Source: AC-51 sp036265325 (lineage in GTDB: Bacteria > Actinomycetota > UBA4738 > HRBIN12). Taken from it: a DNA stretch of 28,324 bases. Both the position numbers and the translations under genes were made by a program. The notes beneath the pieces are model-generated. The model saw only the letters and a list, made by a program, of their open reading frames with translations. It was not told the DNA's origin and made no database searches. Each line of letters starts with the position of its first letter. Position 1 is the stretch's first letter. The stretch covers positions 1 to 28,324 of the forward strand of contig DATAPH010000078.1 of the NCBI GenBank assembly GCA_036265325.1, in the 5' to 3' direction. Positions 1-7,814 of the stretch are shown in pieces.

Positions 1-1
1 C

Positions 2-214
2 GGGGGCGGCACGCTCATCCCGATCCGGCTCACCCAGGACGACCTCGCCTCGATGGTCGGGGCGACGCGTGAGACGACCAACCGCGCGGTGCAGACGTTG
101 TTCGCGCGCGGCGTGCTCGACCGACAAGGCCGTGGTCGCTACGTCGTGCGGTCCCAGCTCCGGTTGGTGACCGAGGCGGCGCGGCTAGGCCGGGCCGGCG
201 GCCTCGCCTTGTAG
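2..214 (+). CDS. Crp/Fnr-family transcriptional regulator, C-terminal DNA-binding part (5' end outside window)
   Basis: The reading frame is open from the window edge to a TAG at 212-214 and encodes about 70 residues. It begins just before the winged helix-turn-helix of Crp/Fnr regulators: LTQDDLASMVGATRETTNRA is the classic HTH (LA..VG..RET..R), and FARGVLDRQGRGRYVV is the following wing. Proteins of this family bind promoter DNA as dimers and are controlled by an N-terminal cyclic-nucleotide-type sensor domain, which is missing here because it lies outside the window. The ligand therefore cannot be judged. The last 30 bases overlap the 3' end of the convergent metallo-beta-lactamase gene. 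The family call is firm; the target genes are unknown. Confidence 0.85.
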   Translation, partial: GGGTLIPIRLTQDDLASMVGATRETTNRAVQTLFARGVLDRQGRGRYVVRSQLRLVTEAARLGRAGGLAL

Positions 215-1051
215 AAGCGCGAGAGAACACGACCCGCAGTAGCGGCCGCGCCCCCGCACCGGGCGACCGCATCGCGCACATGCGGTGGGTTCCTGACGAG
301 CCCAGCTCTGCGACCCGCCGCGACCGTTCTTGTGCACCATCCCGTCGTGCTCGAGCTTCAGCAGGTGCGCGGTGACCGTGCGGGCGGCGAGGTCGTGGAC
401 CTCAGCGGGATAGCTCGCGTAGATCCGCGCGACGAGGGCTTTCACGGTGCGATCGCCTGCGTCGAGGCCGGCGAGAACCTCAGCTTCGCGTTCTTCGCGG
501 TGCGCGATGTACTCGCGAAAGACCCGCTCGGCATCCGTTCGCACCGGGCCGTGGCCGGGATAGATCGTCCGCGGATGCAGCTCGAGCATGCGCCGAAGCG
601 TCTGCAGGTATCGCGCCAAGTCTCCCTCGGGCGGGTCGATGAAGCTCGTGCCCCGCCCGACCACCGTGTCGCCGGTGAACAGCGCCCGTTCGGCCGGCTC
701 GAAGAACGCGACGTGGTCCGGGCTGTGGCCGGCGCCGTGGACGGCGACGAGCTCAACGCCACCGCCGGCGATGAACCGAGCGCCGTCGGTTAGGCGCGTC
801 GCGCCGTCGAGTCGCCATGCGTACACCGGGGCGCCGACGAGCTCGGCGAACGCGACTGCGCCCTCACCGTGGTCCTCGTGGTCGTGCGTGACGAGGACCG
901 ACGAAACGCTCCCGGCGTCCCGGCGGATCTGTTCGACGTGGCCGGCGTCGGGCGGCCCCGGGTCGATCACGATCGACGGCTCGGCGCCGACGACCCACGT
1001 GTTCGTCCCCTCGAGCGTGTAGACGCTCGGGTTGGGCGCCAGCACGCGCAC
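185..1051 (-). CDS. MBL-fold metallo-hydrolase, LACTB2-like, with C-terminal zinc ribbon
   Basis: Predicted 288-residue cytoplasmic metallo-hydrolase. The zinc site HxHxDH appears as THDHEDHGEG (His56, His58, Asp60, His61). Further ligands are the His of GAGHSPDH (about 109), the Asp of FTGDTV (about 128) and the His of YPGHGP. The stretch after about residue 185 resembles the winged-helix tail of LACTB2-type proteins, and the last 35 residues hold two CxxC pairs (CARC, CGSC) that look like a small zinc ribbon. LACTB2 relatives are endoribonucleases or hydrolases; the substrate here is unknown. The GTG at 1051 was chosen because MRVLAPNPSVYTLEGTNTW is the usual N-terminus of the family; the frame stays open further upstream but overlaps the NUDIX gene. 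It starts 11 bases after the NUDIX stop, so the two are probably co-transcribed. Confidence 0.87.
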   Translation of the reverse strand: MRVLAPNPSVYTLEGTNTWVVGAEPSIVIDPGPPDAGHVEQIRRDAGSVSSVLVTHDHEDHGEGAVAFAELVGAPVYAWRLDGATRLTDGARFIAGGGVELVAVHGAGHSPDHVAFFEPAERALFTGDTVVGRGTSFIDPPEGDLARYLQTLRRMLELHPRTIYPGHGPVRTDAERVFREYIAHREEREAEVLAGLDAGDRTVKALVARIYASYPAEVHDLAARTVTAHLLKLEHDGMVHKNGRGGSQSWARQEPTACARCGRPVRGRGRYCGSCSLALLQGEAAGPA

Positions 1052-1062
1052 GATCCGCAGCG

Positions 1063-1707
1063 TCAGACCTGCTCCATCACGTGCAGAGGCATCGTGTCTT
1101 CTTCGTCCTGCGTCGGGTCTCGTGACTCGAAGGTCAGCGCCATCGCATCGGCCGCGGTCGAGCACGCAGCGACCTGCGTGACCGTGTACCACGTCGGCCA
1201 GTACAGCTTGTGGTCGCCACGCTCCCACTCCTGTAGGAGCCTGCGAGGGTCGACCCACCACGTTCGAGCGATCTCGCCCCCGTCGGCGCGCGGCTCGACG
1301 CCGTTGCCCTCGATCGTGAAGTAGCGAGCGTCGAACCGGACGGGAACGTCGGGCGGCGCAACCCAATGGCAGAGCGGCGAGATCTGCCCCGCGACCGGCG
1401 GCGCGTCATCGGCCGGCGCAAGGTCGACAGCCGCCACGAGGCCGTCGGCAGTCAGGGTGAGGCCGACCTCCTCGGTGAGTTCCCGGACCGCCGCCGAACG
1501 CGGCGCATCCGTCGCGTCGCCGAACCAGCGCGAGGCGCGTTCCTCGTCCTCCGCGTCGACGGCGCCGCCGGGGAACGCGATGTAGCCCGGCAGGAATCGG
1601 CTGGCGGCGCTCCGCTGCACGACGAGGACTTCGAAGCCGTCGGCCGCGGGGCGCACGCACACCGCGGACGCCGCACGACGGATCGGTCGCTCGTCCACCG
1701 CCGCCAT
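1063..1707 (-). CDS. NUDIX hydrolase (NUDT19-like, with insertion in the Nudix box)
   Basis: A 214-residue NUDIX protein. The Nudix box is split: FPGGAVDAEDEE supplies the GG and first acidic part, then about 15 extra residues, then RELTEEVGL gives the catalytic REUxEExGU core that binds Mg2+. Insertions at this point are known in the NUDT19 (coenzyme A diphosphatase-like) branch, so hydrolysis of a nucleoside diphosphate linked to another moiety is likely, but the substrate is not determined. The ATG at 1707 (MAAVDERPIRRAASAV) fits the family start, directly before the first beta strand; a longer frame reaches into the divergent midA gene and is unlikely. It lies 28 bases from the divergent methyltransferase start and is followed at once by the MBL hydrolase gene, forming a two-gene unit. 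Confidence 0.87.
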   Translation of the reverse strand: MAAVDERPIRRAASAVCVRPAADGFEVLVVQRSAASRFLPGYIAFPGGAVDAEDEERASRWFGDATDAPRSAAVRELTEEVGLTLTADGLVAAVDLAPADDAPPVAGQISPLCHWVAPPDVPVRFDARYFTIEGNGVEPRADGGEIARTWWVDPRRLLQEWERGDHKLYWPTWYTVTQVAACSTAADAMALTFESRDPTQDEEDTMPLHVMEQV

Positions 1708-1723
1708 CCTCGCAGGTCGCCGC

Positions 1724-1729
1724 CATACT
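1724..1729 (+). promoter_or_regulatory. Putative -10 box for a leaderless midA transcript
   Basis: CATACT lies exactly six bases before the GTG start at 1736 and no Shine-Dalgarno sequence is present, so transcription would begin at or next to the start codon. No good -35 box is visible. Inferred from spacing only; the same arrangement recurs in front of several genes in this window. Confidence 0.45.
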
Positions 1730-1735
1730 GCGTCC

Positions 1736-2785
1736 GTGCAGACCCCAGCGGCGGAGGCGATACGCGCGCGGATCGAAGCCGAAGGGCCGATCCGGTTCGA
1801 CGTCTTCATGGAGCTCGCGCTATACGGCCCCGGCGGGTTCTATGAGCATCCGCCCGTCGGCGCCGACCGTGACTTCGTCACGAGCCCGCACGTGCATCAC
1901 GTGTTCGGGCGGTTCCTGGCGCACGCACTCGAGGCGCTCCGGGACGCCGTCGTGCCGGACGATGGACTCCGGCTGACCGAGGTCGGCGCGGGCGACGGGA
2001 CGCTCGCACGCCAGCTGCTCGACGCGATGTCGTCGATCCGGTACACCGCGGTGGAGGTCAGCCCGGGCGCCCGCGAGGCGCTGCGGACGATCGACGGCGT
2101 CGAGGTCGCGACGCAACTCCAACCCCCGGTTGACGTCGTGCTCGCGCACGAACTGCTCGATAACCTGCCGTTCCGGCTCGTTCGAGACGGCGCCGAGGTG
2201 GCCGTCGACACCGGCGCCGACGGGTTCGTCGAGCGCACACGGCCACTCGACGAGGAACTCCGCCGCGCCGTCGCGGGCCATTCGACGGAAGGCGACATCG
2301 TCGTCCCGACCGGCGCCCTCGAGTTCATCGATCGCATCGCGGAAACGCTCGACCATGGGTACGCGTTGCTCATCGACTACGGCGGCGATGCGTCGGGTCC
2401 GGTCCACGGCTACACACGGCAGCAACCGATCGAGGACGTACTCGCCTTGCCGGGCGCTCTGGACATCACGGCTGGTGTCGACTTCGGTTGGATCGCCGAT
2501 CACGCACGCGACCGCGGACTGCAGACATTCGCCCTCGCCGACCAGACCGACGTGCTGCTCGCGCTCGGGTTCGAGTCCTGGCTGCGGGACGAGCTCGCCA
2601 CGCAGCACGAGCAGCTCGCACGAGGCGAGGGCATCGATGCCGTTCGCACGTGGTCGATGCGATCGCGTGCGAGCATGCTGGTGGACCCGGCCGCGCTCGG
2701 GCGCATGCGCTGGCTCCTGATCGCCACTCAGGGTCTACCTGCGCCGCGATGGCTCGCCGCCGTGACAAGCCGAACGACCGATTGA
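1736..2785 (+). CDS. SAM-dependent methyltransferase, MidA/NDUFAF7 family
   Basis: A 349-residue protein of the MidA family (COG1565, DUF185), whose eukaryotic member NDUFAF7 methylates an arginine on the 49-kDa (NuoD-like) subunit of respiratory complex I. Visible hallmarks are FDVFMELALYGPGGFY near residue 25, DFVTSPHVHHVFGRF near 45-60, the SAM-binding loop EVGAGDGTLARQLL near 82-95, and AHELLDNLPFRLV near 138-150, the family's signature after the fourth strand. The start is the GTG at 1736, with no ribosome binding site. It is slightly shorter than typical members. A stand-alone nuoD homologue lies 6 kb away, but any functional link is inference. The TGA stop overlaps the -35 box of the next gene's promoter. 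Confidence 0.9.
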   Translation: MQTPAAEAIRARIEAEGPIRFDVFMELALYGPGGFYEHPPVGADRDFVTSPHVHHVFGRFLAHALEALRDAVVPDDGLRLTEVGAGDGTLARQLLDAMSSIRYTAVEVSPGAREALRTIDGVEVATQLQPPVDVVLAHELLDNLPFRLVRDGAEVAVDTGADGFVERTRPLDEELRRAVAGHSTEGDIVVPTGALEFIDRIAETLDHGYALLIDYGGDASGPVHGYTRQQPIEDVLALPGALDITAGVDFGWIADHARDRGLQTFALADQTDVLLALGFESWLRDELATQHEQLARGEGIDAVRTWSMRSRASMLVDPAALGRMRWLLIATQGLPAPRWLAAVTSRTTD

Positions 2786-2811
2786 CCCTTCCGGGTGGCG
2801 AGGGCTAGCGT
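2782..2811 (+). promoter_or_regulatory. Sigma70-type promoter for the first Asp-box propeller gene
   Basis: TTGACC (2782-2787), an 18-base spacer, and TAGCGT (2806-2811) form a good actinobacterial housekeeping promoter. The -35 box overlaps the midA stop codon. Transcription would start near 2818, giving a leader of about 20 bases that holds the ribosome binding site GGGAGGGA (2826-2833) in front of GTG 2838. Confidence 0.6.
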
Positions 2812-2837
2812 TGCCGCCCGGTCCTGGGAGGGAACCC

Positions 2838-4319
2838 GTGAAGCGTCGTTGGATCGCCGCGGTCGTGGCCGCCCTCGTGTTGCTCCTCGTCGTCGTGCTG
2901 GCGAACCGACAGACGGCTCCGGCGGCCTCCGGCGCCAATCCCGCCGCCGGATCAACATCGCAAGAACCGAGCGCCGAAGAGGGCAAGGGGGGCAATCCCG
3001 AGGCCGCGGAACAGTCCGAAACTACGGACAAGCGGCTCGAGGCGGTCGCGGCGGCGAAGGCGGCCGGCACCCTCGGCGTTGACGCCAATGCGCTGCAGTC
3101 GTCTCCCGCTCCTGGATGGGCTGGCGAGTACGTCGTGAACAGCAAGGCGGACGACTGGGAACCCGCCGTCGCGACCGACCCGAACGCTCCGTGGGCGTAC
3201 GTCGTGACCACTCGTTACGGCGTGCCCAAGCCGTGCCCGGGCAACTGCCCGACGCCGTGGATGGCGCTCACCCGGTCGAGCGACGGCGGGGCGACGTGGA
3301 GCGCGCAAGTGCCGCTGTGCGCGTGCAAGGGCAGCGGCCAGTTCGACCCGCAGATCGAGGTCGTGCCGGACACCGGCGACGTCTACGCCGCGTTCATGAA
3401 CGGCTACAACGTCGTGTTCATCCGCTCGCGCGATCACGGCAAGACGTGGTCAACGCCCGTGAAGGTGTACGGCAACGTCAGTTGGAACGACAAGCCGCTC
3501 CTCGCGGAGAGCGACAGCGGCCGCGACGTCTACATCAGCTTCAACGGTCCGCAGGGCGGCGACCCATGGATCGCGCAATCGCATGACGGCGGCCACACAT
3601 GGGCGCAGACGCGCGTCACGAAGAGCAAGCTCTACTACTACACGTTCGGGGGCGACGTGACGCCGAACGGTCGCGTGGTGTTCTCCGAATCGGCGGTCGA
3701 CTACTCCAACAACATCGACCTCACGGGAACGACGAAGGTCTTCGCCGTCGTCTCGAGCGACCAGGGAAAGACCTGGAAGCGTGTGCTCGTCGACTCGTTC
3801 CCGGTGGGGTTGCAGAGTCCCGAGCGCGCCGACTTCTATGTCGGCCACACGGCGCTTGCGTCCGACGGTCGCGGCAACCTGGTCATCTCGTACGACGCAC
3901 CGACGGTGGCCTACGGGCTCCAGCGGATCTACACGAGATGGTCGAGCGACGGAGGCCTCACCTGGAGTGCTCAAACAGCGCAGTCCGTCAAGGGCGAGAT
4001 GGCCACGGCGCCGGCGCTGACCGCACGAGGCAACGGCGACGTGCGGATGTTTTACTTCCAGACCGCCGGCGGGGGGAACCTCGACGAGTGGAACGTCTTC
4101 TACCGCGCCTCGAACGACGGCGGACGCACCTGGACCAGCCCGGTGAAGATCTCCGACGCGACGGGCGGCGCTGCCTACAAGTCTGCGAGGGGATTCGAGG
4201 AGCCGTACGGCGACTACGGGGAGCTCGGCATCATGTCAACCGGCAACACGTTGGCCGCGTGGGGCGAGGGAACGAGCTACATCGGTCCCGGCGGCGTTTG
4301 GGTCAACCGACAAACCTGA
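2838..4319 (+). CDS. Exported or membrane-anchored Asp-box (BNR/sialidase-fold) beta-propeller protein
   Basis: A 493-residue protein with a basic N-terminus (MKRRW) and one hydrophobic segment (about 5-25), either a signal peptide or a membrane anchor. A Glu/Ala-rich linker follows to about residue 90, then a propeller. Asp-box motifs (S/T-x-D-x-G-x-x-W) recur: SSDGGATWS, SRDHGKTWS, SHDGGHTWA, SSDQGKTWK, SSDGGLTWS and SNDGGRTWT. These mark a six-bladed sialidase-like fold. The FRIP-type arginine motif of true sialidases was not found, so enzymatic sialidase activity should not be assumed; a binding role outside the cell is equally possible. Four cysteines in a CPGNC plus CAC pattern may form disulfides. 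GTG 2838 has an ideal ribosome binding site. The neighbouring gene is a clear paralogue with the same C-terminal GPGGxWxNRQT ending. Confidence 0.83.
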   Translation: MKRRWIAAVVAALVLLLVVVLANRQTAPAASGANPAAGSTSQEPSAEEGKGGNPEAAEQSETTDKRLEAVAAAKAAGTLGVDANALQSSPAPGWAGEYVVNSKADDWEPAVATDPNAPWAYVVTTRYGVPKPCPGNCPTPWMALTRSSDGGATWSAQVPLCACKGSGQFDPQIEVVPDTGDVYAAFMNGYNVVFIRSRDHGKTWSTPVKVYGNVSWNDKPLLAESDSGRDVYISFNGPQGGDPWIAQSHDGGHTWAQTRVTKSKLYYYTFGGDVTPNGRVVFSESAVDYSNNIDLTGTTKVFAVVSSDQGKTWKRVLVDSFPVGLQSPERADFYVGHTALASDGRGNLVISYDAPTVAYGLQRIYTRWSSDGGLTWSAQTAQSVKGEMATAPALTARGNGDVRMFYFQTAGGGNLDEWNVFYRASNDGGRTWTSPVKISDATGGAAYKSARGFEEPYGDYGELGIMSTGNTLAAWGEGTSYIGPGGVWVNRQT

Positions 4320-4354
4320 TCGTGTCCCTGTTCTCGTTCCTGAACGCTGGTCAG

Positions 4355-4384
4355 TTTGCGCGCAGCCCGACGCCGCCGTACGTT
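4355..4384 (+). promoter_or_regulatory. Possible separate promoter for the second propeller gene
   Basis: TTTGCG (4355-4360), 18 bases, then TACGTT (4379-4384), in the 104-base gap between the two propeller genes. The match to consensus is moderate. If real, the lipoprotein paralogue can be expressed independently of the first gene. Confidence 0.33.
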
Positions 4385-4423
4385 CGGCTCGGATCTTCCC
4401 CCCAGTCGGAACGGAGGTTTCGA

Positions 4424-5932
4424 ATGCAGCGTCGCCGTGGCGGGCTCGCCGTCGTGATCGTCCTGGCGTGTTTCGCGATCATCGCCATGCTGGCGGGCTG
4501 TACGTCGCCTGCATCCGCGCCAGCTTCGTCCCAGCCGGCGACGCACGCCGACAACCCGGGCGCCGAGAGCGACAGCAGTGTCGAGGCTGAAGGCGGCTCG
4601 ACCGAGTCCGAGCGGGAAGCGGAAGGCACCGCCGCGCGGATCGAGGCATGGCACCAGGCGAAGGAAGCCGGGACGCTACGTGTGCAACAGGCCGCCGCTG
4701 CAGCGCCGGCGACCGGTTGGGCCGGCGAAAAGGTCGTGAGCCCAACGGCTGACGACTGGGAGCCCGCGATCGCCGCAGACCCGAACTCTCCATATGTGTA
4801 CCTGCTCACGACGCGGTACACCGGTCCCACCGCGTGTGGGAACAAATGCCCGCTCCCGTACATCATGCTCAAGGTCTCGAGCGACGGGGGCGCGACGTGG
4901 GGCCCTGACAAGTACATCTGCACCTGCGCAGGCGTGGGGGCGCAGGCCGACCCGATCATCGAGGTCGTGCCCAACACGGGGGCCGTCTACTCCGTCTTCA
5001 TGAACGGCTACAACGTCTTCTTCACGAAGTCGTCCGACCACGGCGCCACATGGACCACGCCCGCGAAGGTCTACGGCAAGGTCTCGTGGAACGACAAGCC
5101 GATCCTCGCCGAGAGTGACAACGGCCAGGACATCTATGTCAGCTTCAACGGACCCACCGGAGGCGACCCGTACGTCGCGCAGTCCCACGACGGCGGCGCC
5201 ACGTGGACGCAGACCAAGATCGTCGACAGCTCGCGCTACTTCTTCGCCTTCGACGGCGACGTGCTTCCGAACGGCACGGTGGTGTTCTCCGAGGCGAGCC
5301 TGGATTACAGCGGGCCCGGCGGCTCGCTCGTCGGCCAGTCCCAGATCGACGTGATCCGCTCGACCAACAAGGGCGCGTCGTGGACCAACAACGTCGTCGA
5401 CACCGTCGAGCTCTCGCCGGACTGCACCGCAGCGGGATGTCCGGCCGATTACTACCCCGGACACACCGCGATCTCGGCCGATGGGGGCGGCAACCTCGTG
5501 CTCATCTACGACGGGGCGACAGTGTCGAAGGGCAACGACACGATCTGGTCGCGCAGGTCGACCGATGGCGGGGCGACCTGGTCGACACGCCAACCGTTGT
5601 CGACGGGTGGCGAGATGGGCGACTTCCCGGCTGTGGAGTCCCGGGGGAACGGCGACGTTCGCGCCTGGTACATGCAGACCAACGGCGGCAATTTTGACGC
5701 CTGGAACGTCTGGTACCGGTCCTCGACCGACGGCGGCACCACGTGGAGCACGCCGGTCAAGATCTCCGATGTCACGTCGGGAGCGACGTACAAGACCGCG
5801 AACGGGTTCCTCGAGCCGTACGGCGACTACGGCGAGATGGCGATCACAAACACGGGCAAGGCCATCGGGATCTGGGGCGAGGGCAACTCCTACACCGGAC
5901 CGGGCGGGGCTTGGCTCAACCGGCAGACCTAG
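4424..5932 (+). CDS. Asp-box (BNR/sialidase-fold) beta-propeller lipoprotein, paralogue of the upstream gene
   Basis: A 502-residue protein. The N-terminus has arginines, a hydrophobic run and a lipobox ending LAGC (Cys26), so it should be a lipid-anchored surface protein. A Ser/Glu-rich linker ends in a segment, AKEAGTL, that is shared with the upstream paralogue (AKAAGTL). The propeller then carries the Asp boxes SSDGGATWG, SSDHGATWT, SHDGGATWT, STDGGATWS and STDGGTTWS, and a degenerate one (STNKGASWT). The CGNKC plus CTC cysteine pattern parallels CPGNC plus CAC in the paralogue; an extra Cys pair (DCTAAGC) is specific to this copy. No sialidase arginine motif was seen. The start ATG 4424 has ACGGAGG six bases upstream. 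The ligand is unknown. Tandem duplication followed by divergence is evident from alignable blades and identical context residues. Confidence 0.86.
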   Translation: MQRRRGGLAVVIVLACFAIIAMLAGCTSPASAPASSQPATHADNPGAESDSSVEAEGGSTESEREAEGTAARIEAWHQAKEAGTLRVQQAAAAAPATGWAGEKVVSPTADDWEPAIAADPNSPYVYLLTTRYTGPTACGNKCPLPYIMLKVSSDGGATWGPDKYICTCAGVGAQADPIIEVVPNTGAVYSVFMNGYNVFFTKSSDHGATWTTPAKVYGKVSWNDKPILAESDNGQDIYVSFNGPTGGDPYVAQSHDGGATWTQTKIVDSSRYFFAFDGDVLPNGTVVFSEASLDYSGPGGSLVGQSQIDVIRSTNKGASWTNNVVDTVELSPDCTAAGCPADYYPGHTAISADGGGNLVLIYDGATVSKGNDTIWSRRSTDGGATWSTRQPLSTGGEMGDFPAVESRGNGDVRAWYMQTNGGNFDAWNVWYRSSTDGGTTWSTPVKISDVTSGATYKTANGFLEPYGDYGEMAITNTGKAIGIWGEGNSYTGPGGAWLNRQT

Positions 5933-5943
5933 CAGCGCTCGGC

Positions 5944-5974
5944 GACGGGGCGGCCCTCTTCGGGTCGCCCCGTC
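5944..5974. terminator. Hairpin terminator between convergent genes
   Basis: GACGGGGCG (5944-5952) pairs perfectly with CGCCCCGTC (5966-5974); a G-T pair and CCC/GGG extend the stem to 13 base pairs around the loop TCTTC. It lies 11 bases after the lipoprotein stop and reaches the stop of the convergent small membrane gene, so it can serve both strands. There is no strong T run, as is common in GC-rich bacteria. Confidence 0.7.
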
Positions 5975-6290
5975 ACTTGCCTGCGACGAACAGCCACACG
6001 ATCAGCAGTACGAGGATCACGAACATGGCGGCGCCCGCGATCATCAGGAGCCGTGATGACGCAGACAAGGGGGCGTCGACTACCCGAAGCGTGCCGGCCT
6101 CCGCACCCTCGCCGATCGCTTCGTCGAGGGCGATGCCGGCCTCGTGCGCGCTGCGGTAGCGCGCGACGTCGAGCCATCCCGAACCGTCGAAACGCTGAAG
6201 CAGTGCTGCCCGCGCGCCCAGGAATCGGCCCTTCCCGATCCCGGCGAGGAAAGGACTCCGACCTGCGGGTTGACCTCCGGGCATGCCCAT
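5973..6290 (-). CDS. Small tail-anchored membrane protein of unknown function
   Basis: A 105-residue protein that I do not recognise. The N-terminal 75 residues are soluble and moderately charged (RFLGARAALLQRFDGSGW, then a helical stretch around DVARYRSAHEAGIALDEAIGEG). The C-terminus is one hydrophobic span (LLMIAGAAMFVILVLLIVWL) followed by VAGK, so the protein would be tail-anchored with its N-terminus in the cytoplasm. Start candidates are ATG 6290, GTG 6293 and ATG 6284; none has a strong ribosome binding site. It begins 41 bases after the proS stop on the same strand and is probably co-transcribed with it. A real gene is supported by its clean domain layout and by the terminator at its end. 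Confidence 0.72.
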   Translation of the reverse strand: MGMPGGQPAGRSPFLAGIGKGRFLGARAALLQRFDGSGWLDVARYRSAHEAGIALDEAIGEGAEAGTLRVVDAPLSASSRLLMIAGAAMFVILVLLIVWLFVAGK

Positions 6291-6331
6291 CACGCCACCG
6301 TAGGCGGCGTGGTCCTGTCGGACAAGCGTTC

Positions 6332-7783
6332 TCAGTAGGCGATCGCCCAGGTGGCGGTGTCGACGCCGGGACGGCCGCACACGATGCACGGTGCCCCCGG
6401 TTCTTCCACTTCCAGCGGCAGGAACCGGATGGTCGCCTTCGTCTCGGCCTTGACCTGCGCCTCGCAAGCCGCGTCGCCACACCATGAACCGGTGACGAAC
6501 CCGCCCGCATCGGCGACGAGCTGCTTCAGCTCGTCGAAGCTCGACGCCCGGTGGGAGTTCGCCTCGCGGAACGCGACCGCGTCGTCGAACAGCCCCTGCT
6601 GCACCCCGTCGAGCAGGCCTTCGATCGCGCCATCAGCTCCGTCCAAGCCAAGCTCGTGCTTCTCGCCGGTATCCCGTCGCGTGACCGTGATCTTGTTCGC
6701 CTGGAAGTCACGGGACCCGAGGTCGAGCCGCAGTGGGATCCCGCGCAGCTCGCTATCGGCGAACTTATACCCGGGCCGCAGGTCGTCACGATCGTCAACC
6801 TTCACGCGGATCGCGGCTCCTCGCCACGACCGCGCGGCGATCCTCTCGCGCAGCTTCGCGATCGCGCCCTGCACGCTGCGCACCTCGTCGTCGGTCTTGC
6901 CGGGGATCGGCACGATCATCACCTGGATAGGCGCGACCGCGGGCGGCAGCCGGAGACCCTTGTCGTCGCCGTGCGCCATGATCAATCCGCCCACGAGCCG
7001 CGTCGAGACACCCCACGACGTGGCGTAGGCGTGGTGTTGCTCGCCGTCTCGACCGAGGAACGTCACGTCGTACGCGCGGGCGAAGTTCTGGCCCAAGAAA
7101 TGCGACGTCCCGGACTGCAATGCCTTGCGGTCGCGCATCATCGCCTCGATCGCGAAGGTCTCGTCCGCGCCCGGGAACCGCTCGCTCGCGGTCTTGCGGC
7201 CCATGTGCACCGGCACCGCCATCACGTCCTCGACCACCTGCCGATAGACGTCGAGCATCCGAAGGGTTTCTTCCCACGCCTCTTCACGCGTCTCGTGCGC
7301 GGTGTGGCCCTCCTGCCAGAGGAACTCGGTCGTCCGGAGGAACAGCCGCGTTCGGAGCTCCCAGCGAACAACGTTCGCCCATTGGTTGTAGAGCAGCGGC
7401 AGGTCGCGGTAGCTCTGCACCCACCGCGAATACGTGTCCCAGATGATGGTCTCGGAGGTCGGCCGCACGATCAGCGGCTCGCCGAGCTCTTCTCCGCCGG
7501 CGTGCGTGACCACCGCGAGCTCCGGCGCGAAGCCTTCGACGTGTTCCTTCTCGCGCTCGAGCAGCCGCTGGGGGATGAACAGCGGGAAGTAGACGTTCTC
7601 GTGCGGGGGATCGGTGTGCTTGAACCGCCAGTCGAGCGCGTCACGGATCGCCTCCCACATCGCGTAGCCGTACGGCTTGATCACCATCGTGCCGCGCGCG
7701 AGGGAGTTCTCGGCGAGGTCCGCGGTGCGCACGACCTCCTGGTACCAGGCTGGGAAGTCGCCGGCTTGCGTCGGAAGGGCCAT
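6332..7783 (-). CDS. proS: Prolyl-tRNA synthetase, archaeal/eukaryotic-type (short form without bacterial editing insert)
   Basis: A 483-residue class II aminoacyl-tRNA synthetase that charges tRNA-Pro. The N-terminus (DFPAWYQEVVRTADLAE), motif 1 region (GTMVIKPYGYAMWE), RPTSETIIW, motif 2 (RWELRTRLFLRTTEFLWQEG) and motif 3 (STRLVGGLIMAHGDDKGL) are all present, followed by the anticodon-binding domain. The C-terminal zinc-binding domain (SWCGDAACE... CIVCGRPG) ending in WAIAY is the hallmark of the archaeal-type ProRS, which lacks the roughly 180-residue bacterial editing insertion. This branch occurs in a scattered set of bacteria. ATG 7783 is preceded on the minus strand by TATCCT ten bases upstream. 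A tRNA-Pro(CGG) gene is present further along the window. Confidence 0.97.
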   Translation of the reverse strand: MALPTQAGDFPAWYQEVVRTADLAENSLARGTMVIKPYGYAMWEAIRDALDWRFKHTDPPHENVYFPLFIPQRLLEREKEHVEGFAPELAVVTHAGGEELGEPLIVRPTSETIIWDTYSRWVQSYRDLPLLYNQWANVVRWELRTRLFLRTTEFLWQEGHTAHETREEAWEETLRMLDVYRQVVEDVMAVPVHMGRKTASERFPGADETFAIEAMMRDRKALQSGTSHFLGQNFARAYDVTFLGRDGEQHHAYATSWGVSTRLVGGLIMAHGDDKGLRLPPAVAPIQVMIVPIPGKTDDEVRSVQGAIAKLRERIAARSWRGAAIRVKVDDRDDLRPGYKFADSELRGIPLRLDLGSRDFQANKITVTRRDTGEKHELGLDGADGAIEGLLDGVQQGLFDDAVAFREANSHRASSFDELKQLVADAGGFVTGSWCGDAACEAQVKAETKATIRFLPLEVEEPGAPCIVCGRPGVDTATWAIAY

Positions 7784-7814
7784 CAGGCGCCCCAGGATAG
7801 CGGGCGCGAGGCCG

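Noticed and set aside
332..793. Plus-strand frame within the metallo-beta-lactamase gene
   Set aside because: Antisense shadow; the opposite strand encodes the full zinc-ligand set in order.
3599..4423. Long plus-strand frame running into the second propeller gene from inside the first
   Set aside because: The part before ATG 4424 is the first propeller gene read in another frame and includes the intergenic gap; a lipoprotein signal and ribosome binding site mark the real start.
2838..5932. Calling the two propellers true exo-sialidases
   Set aside because: Only the Asp-box fold is supported; the FRIP-type arginine motif and the other catalytic residues were not seen.
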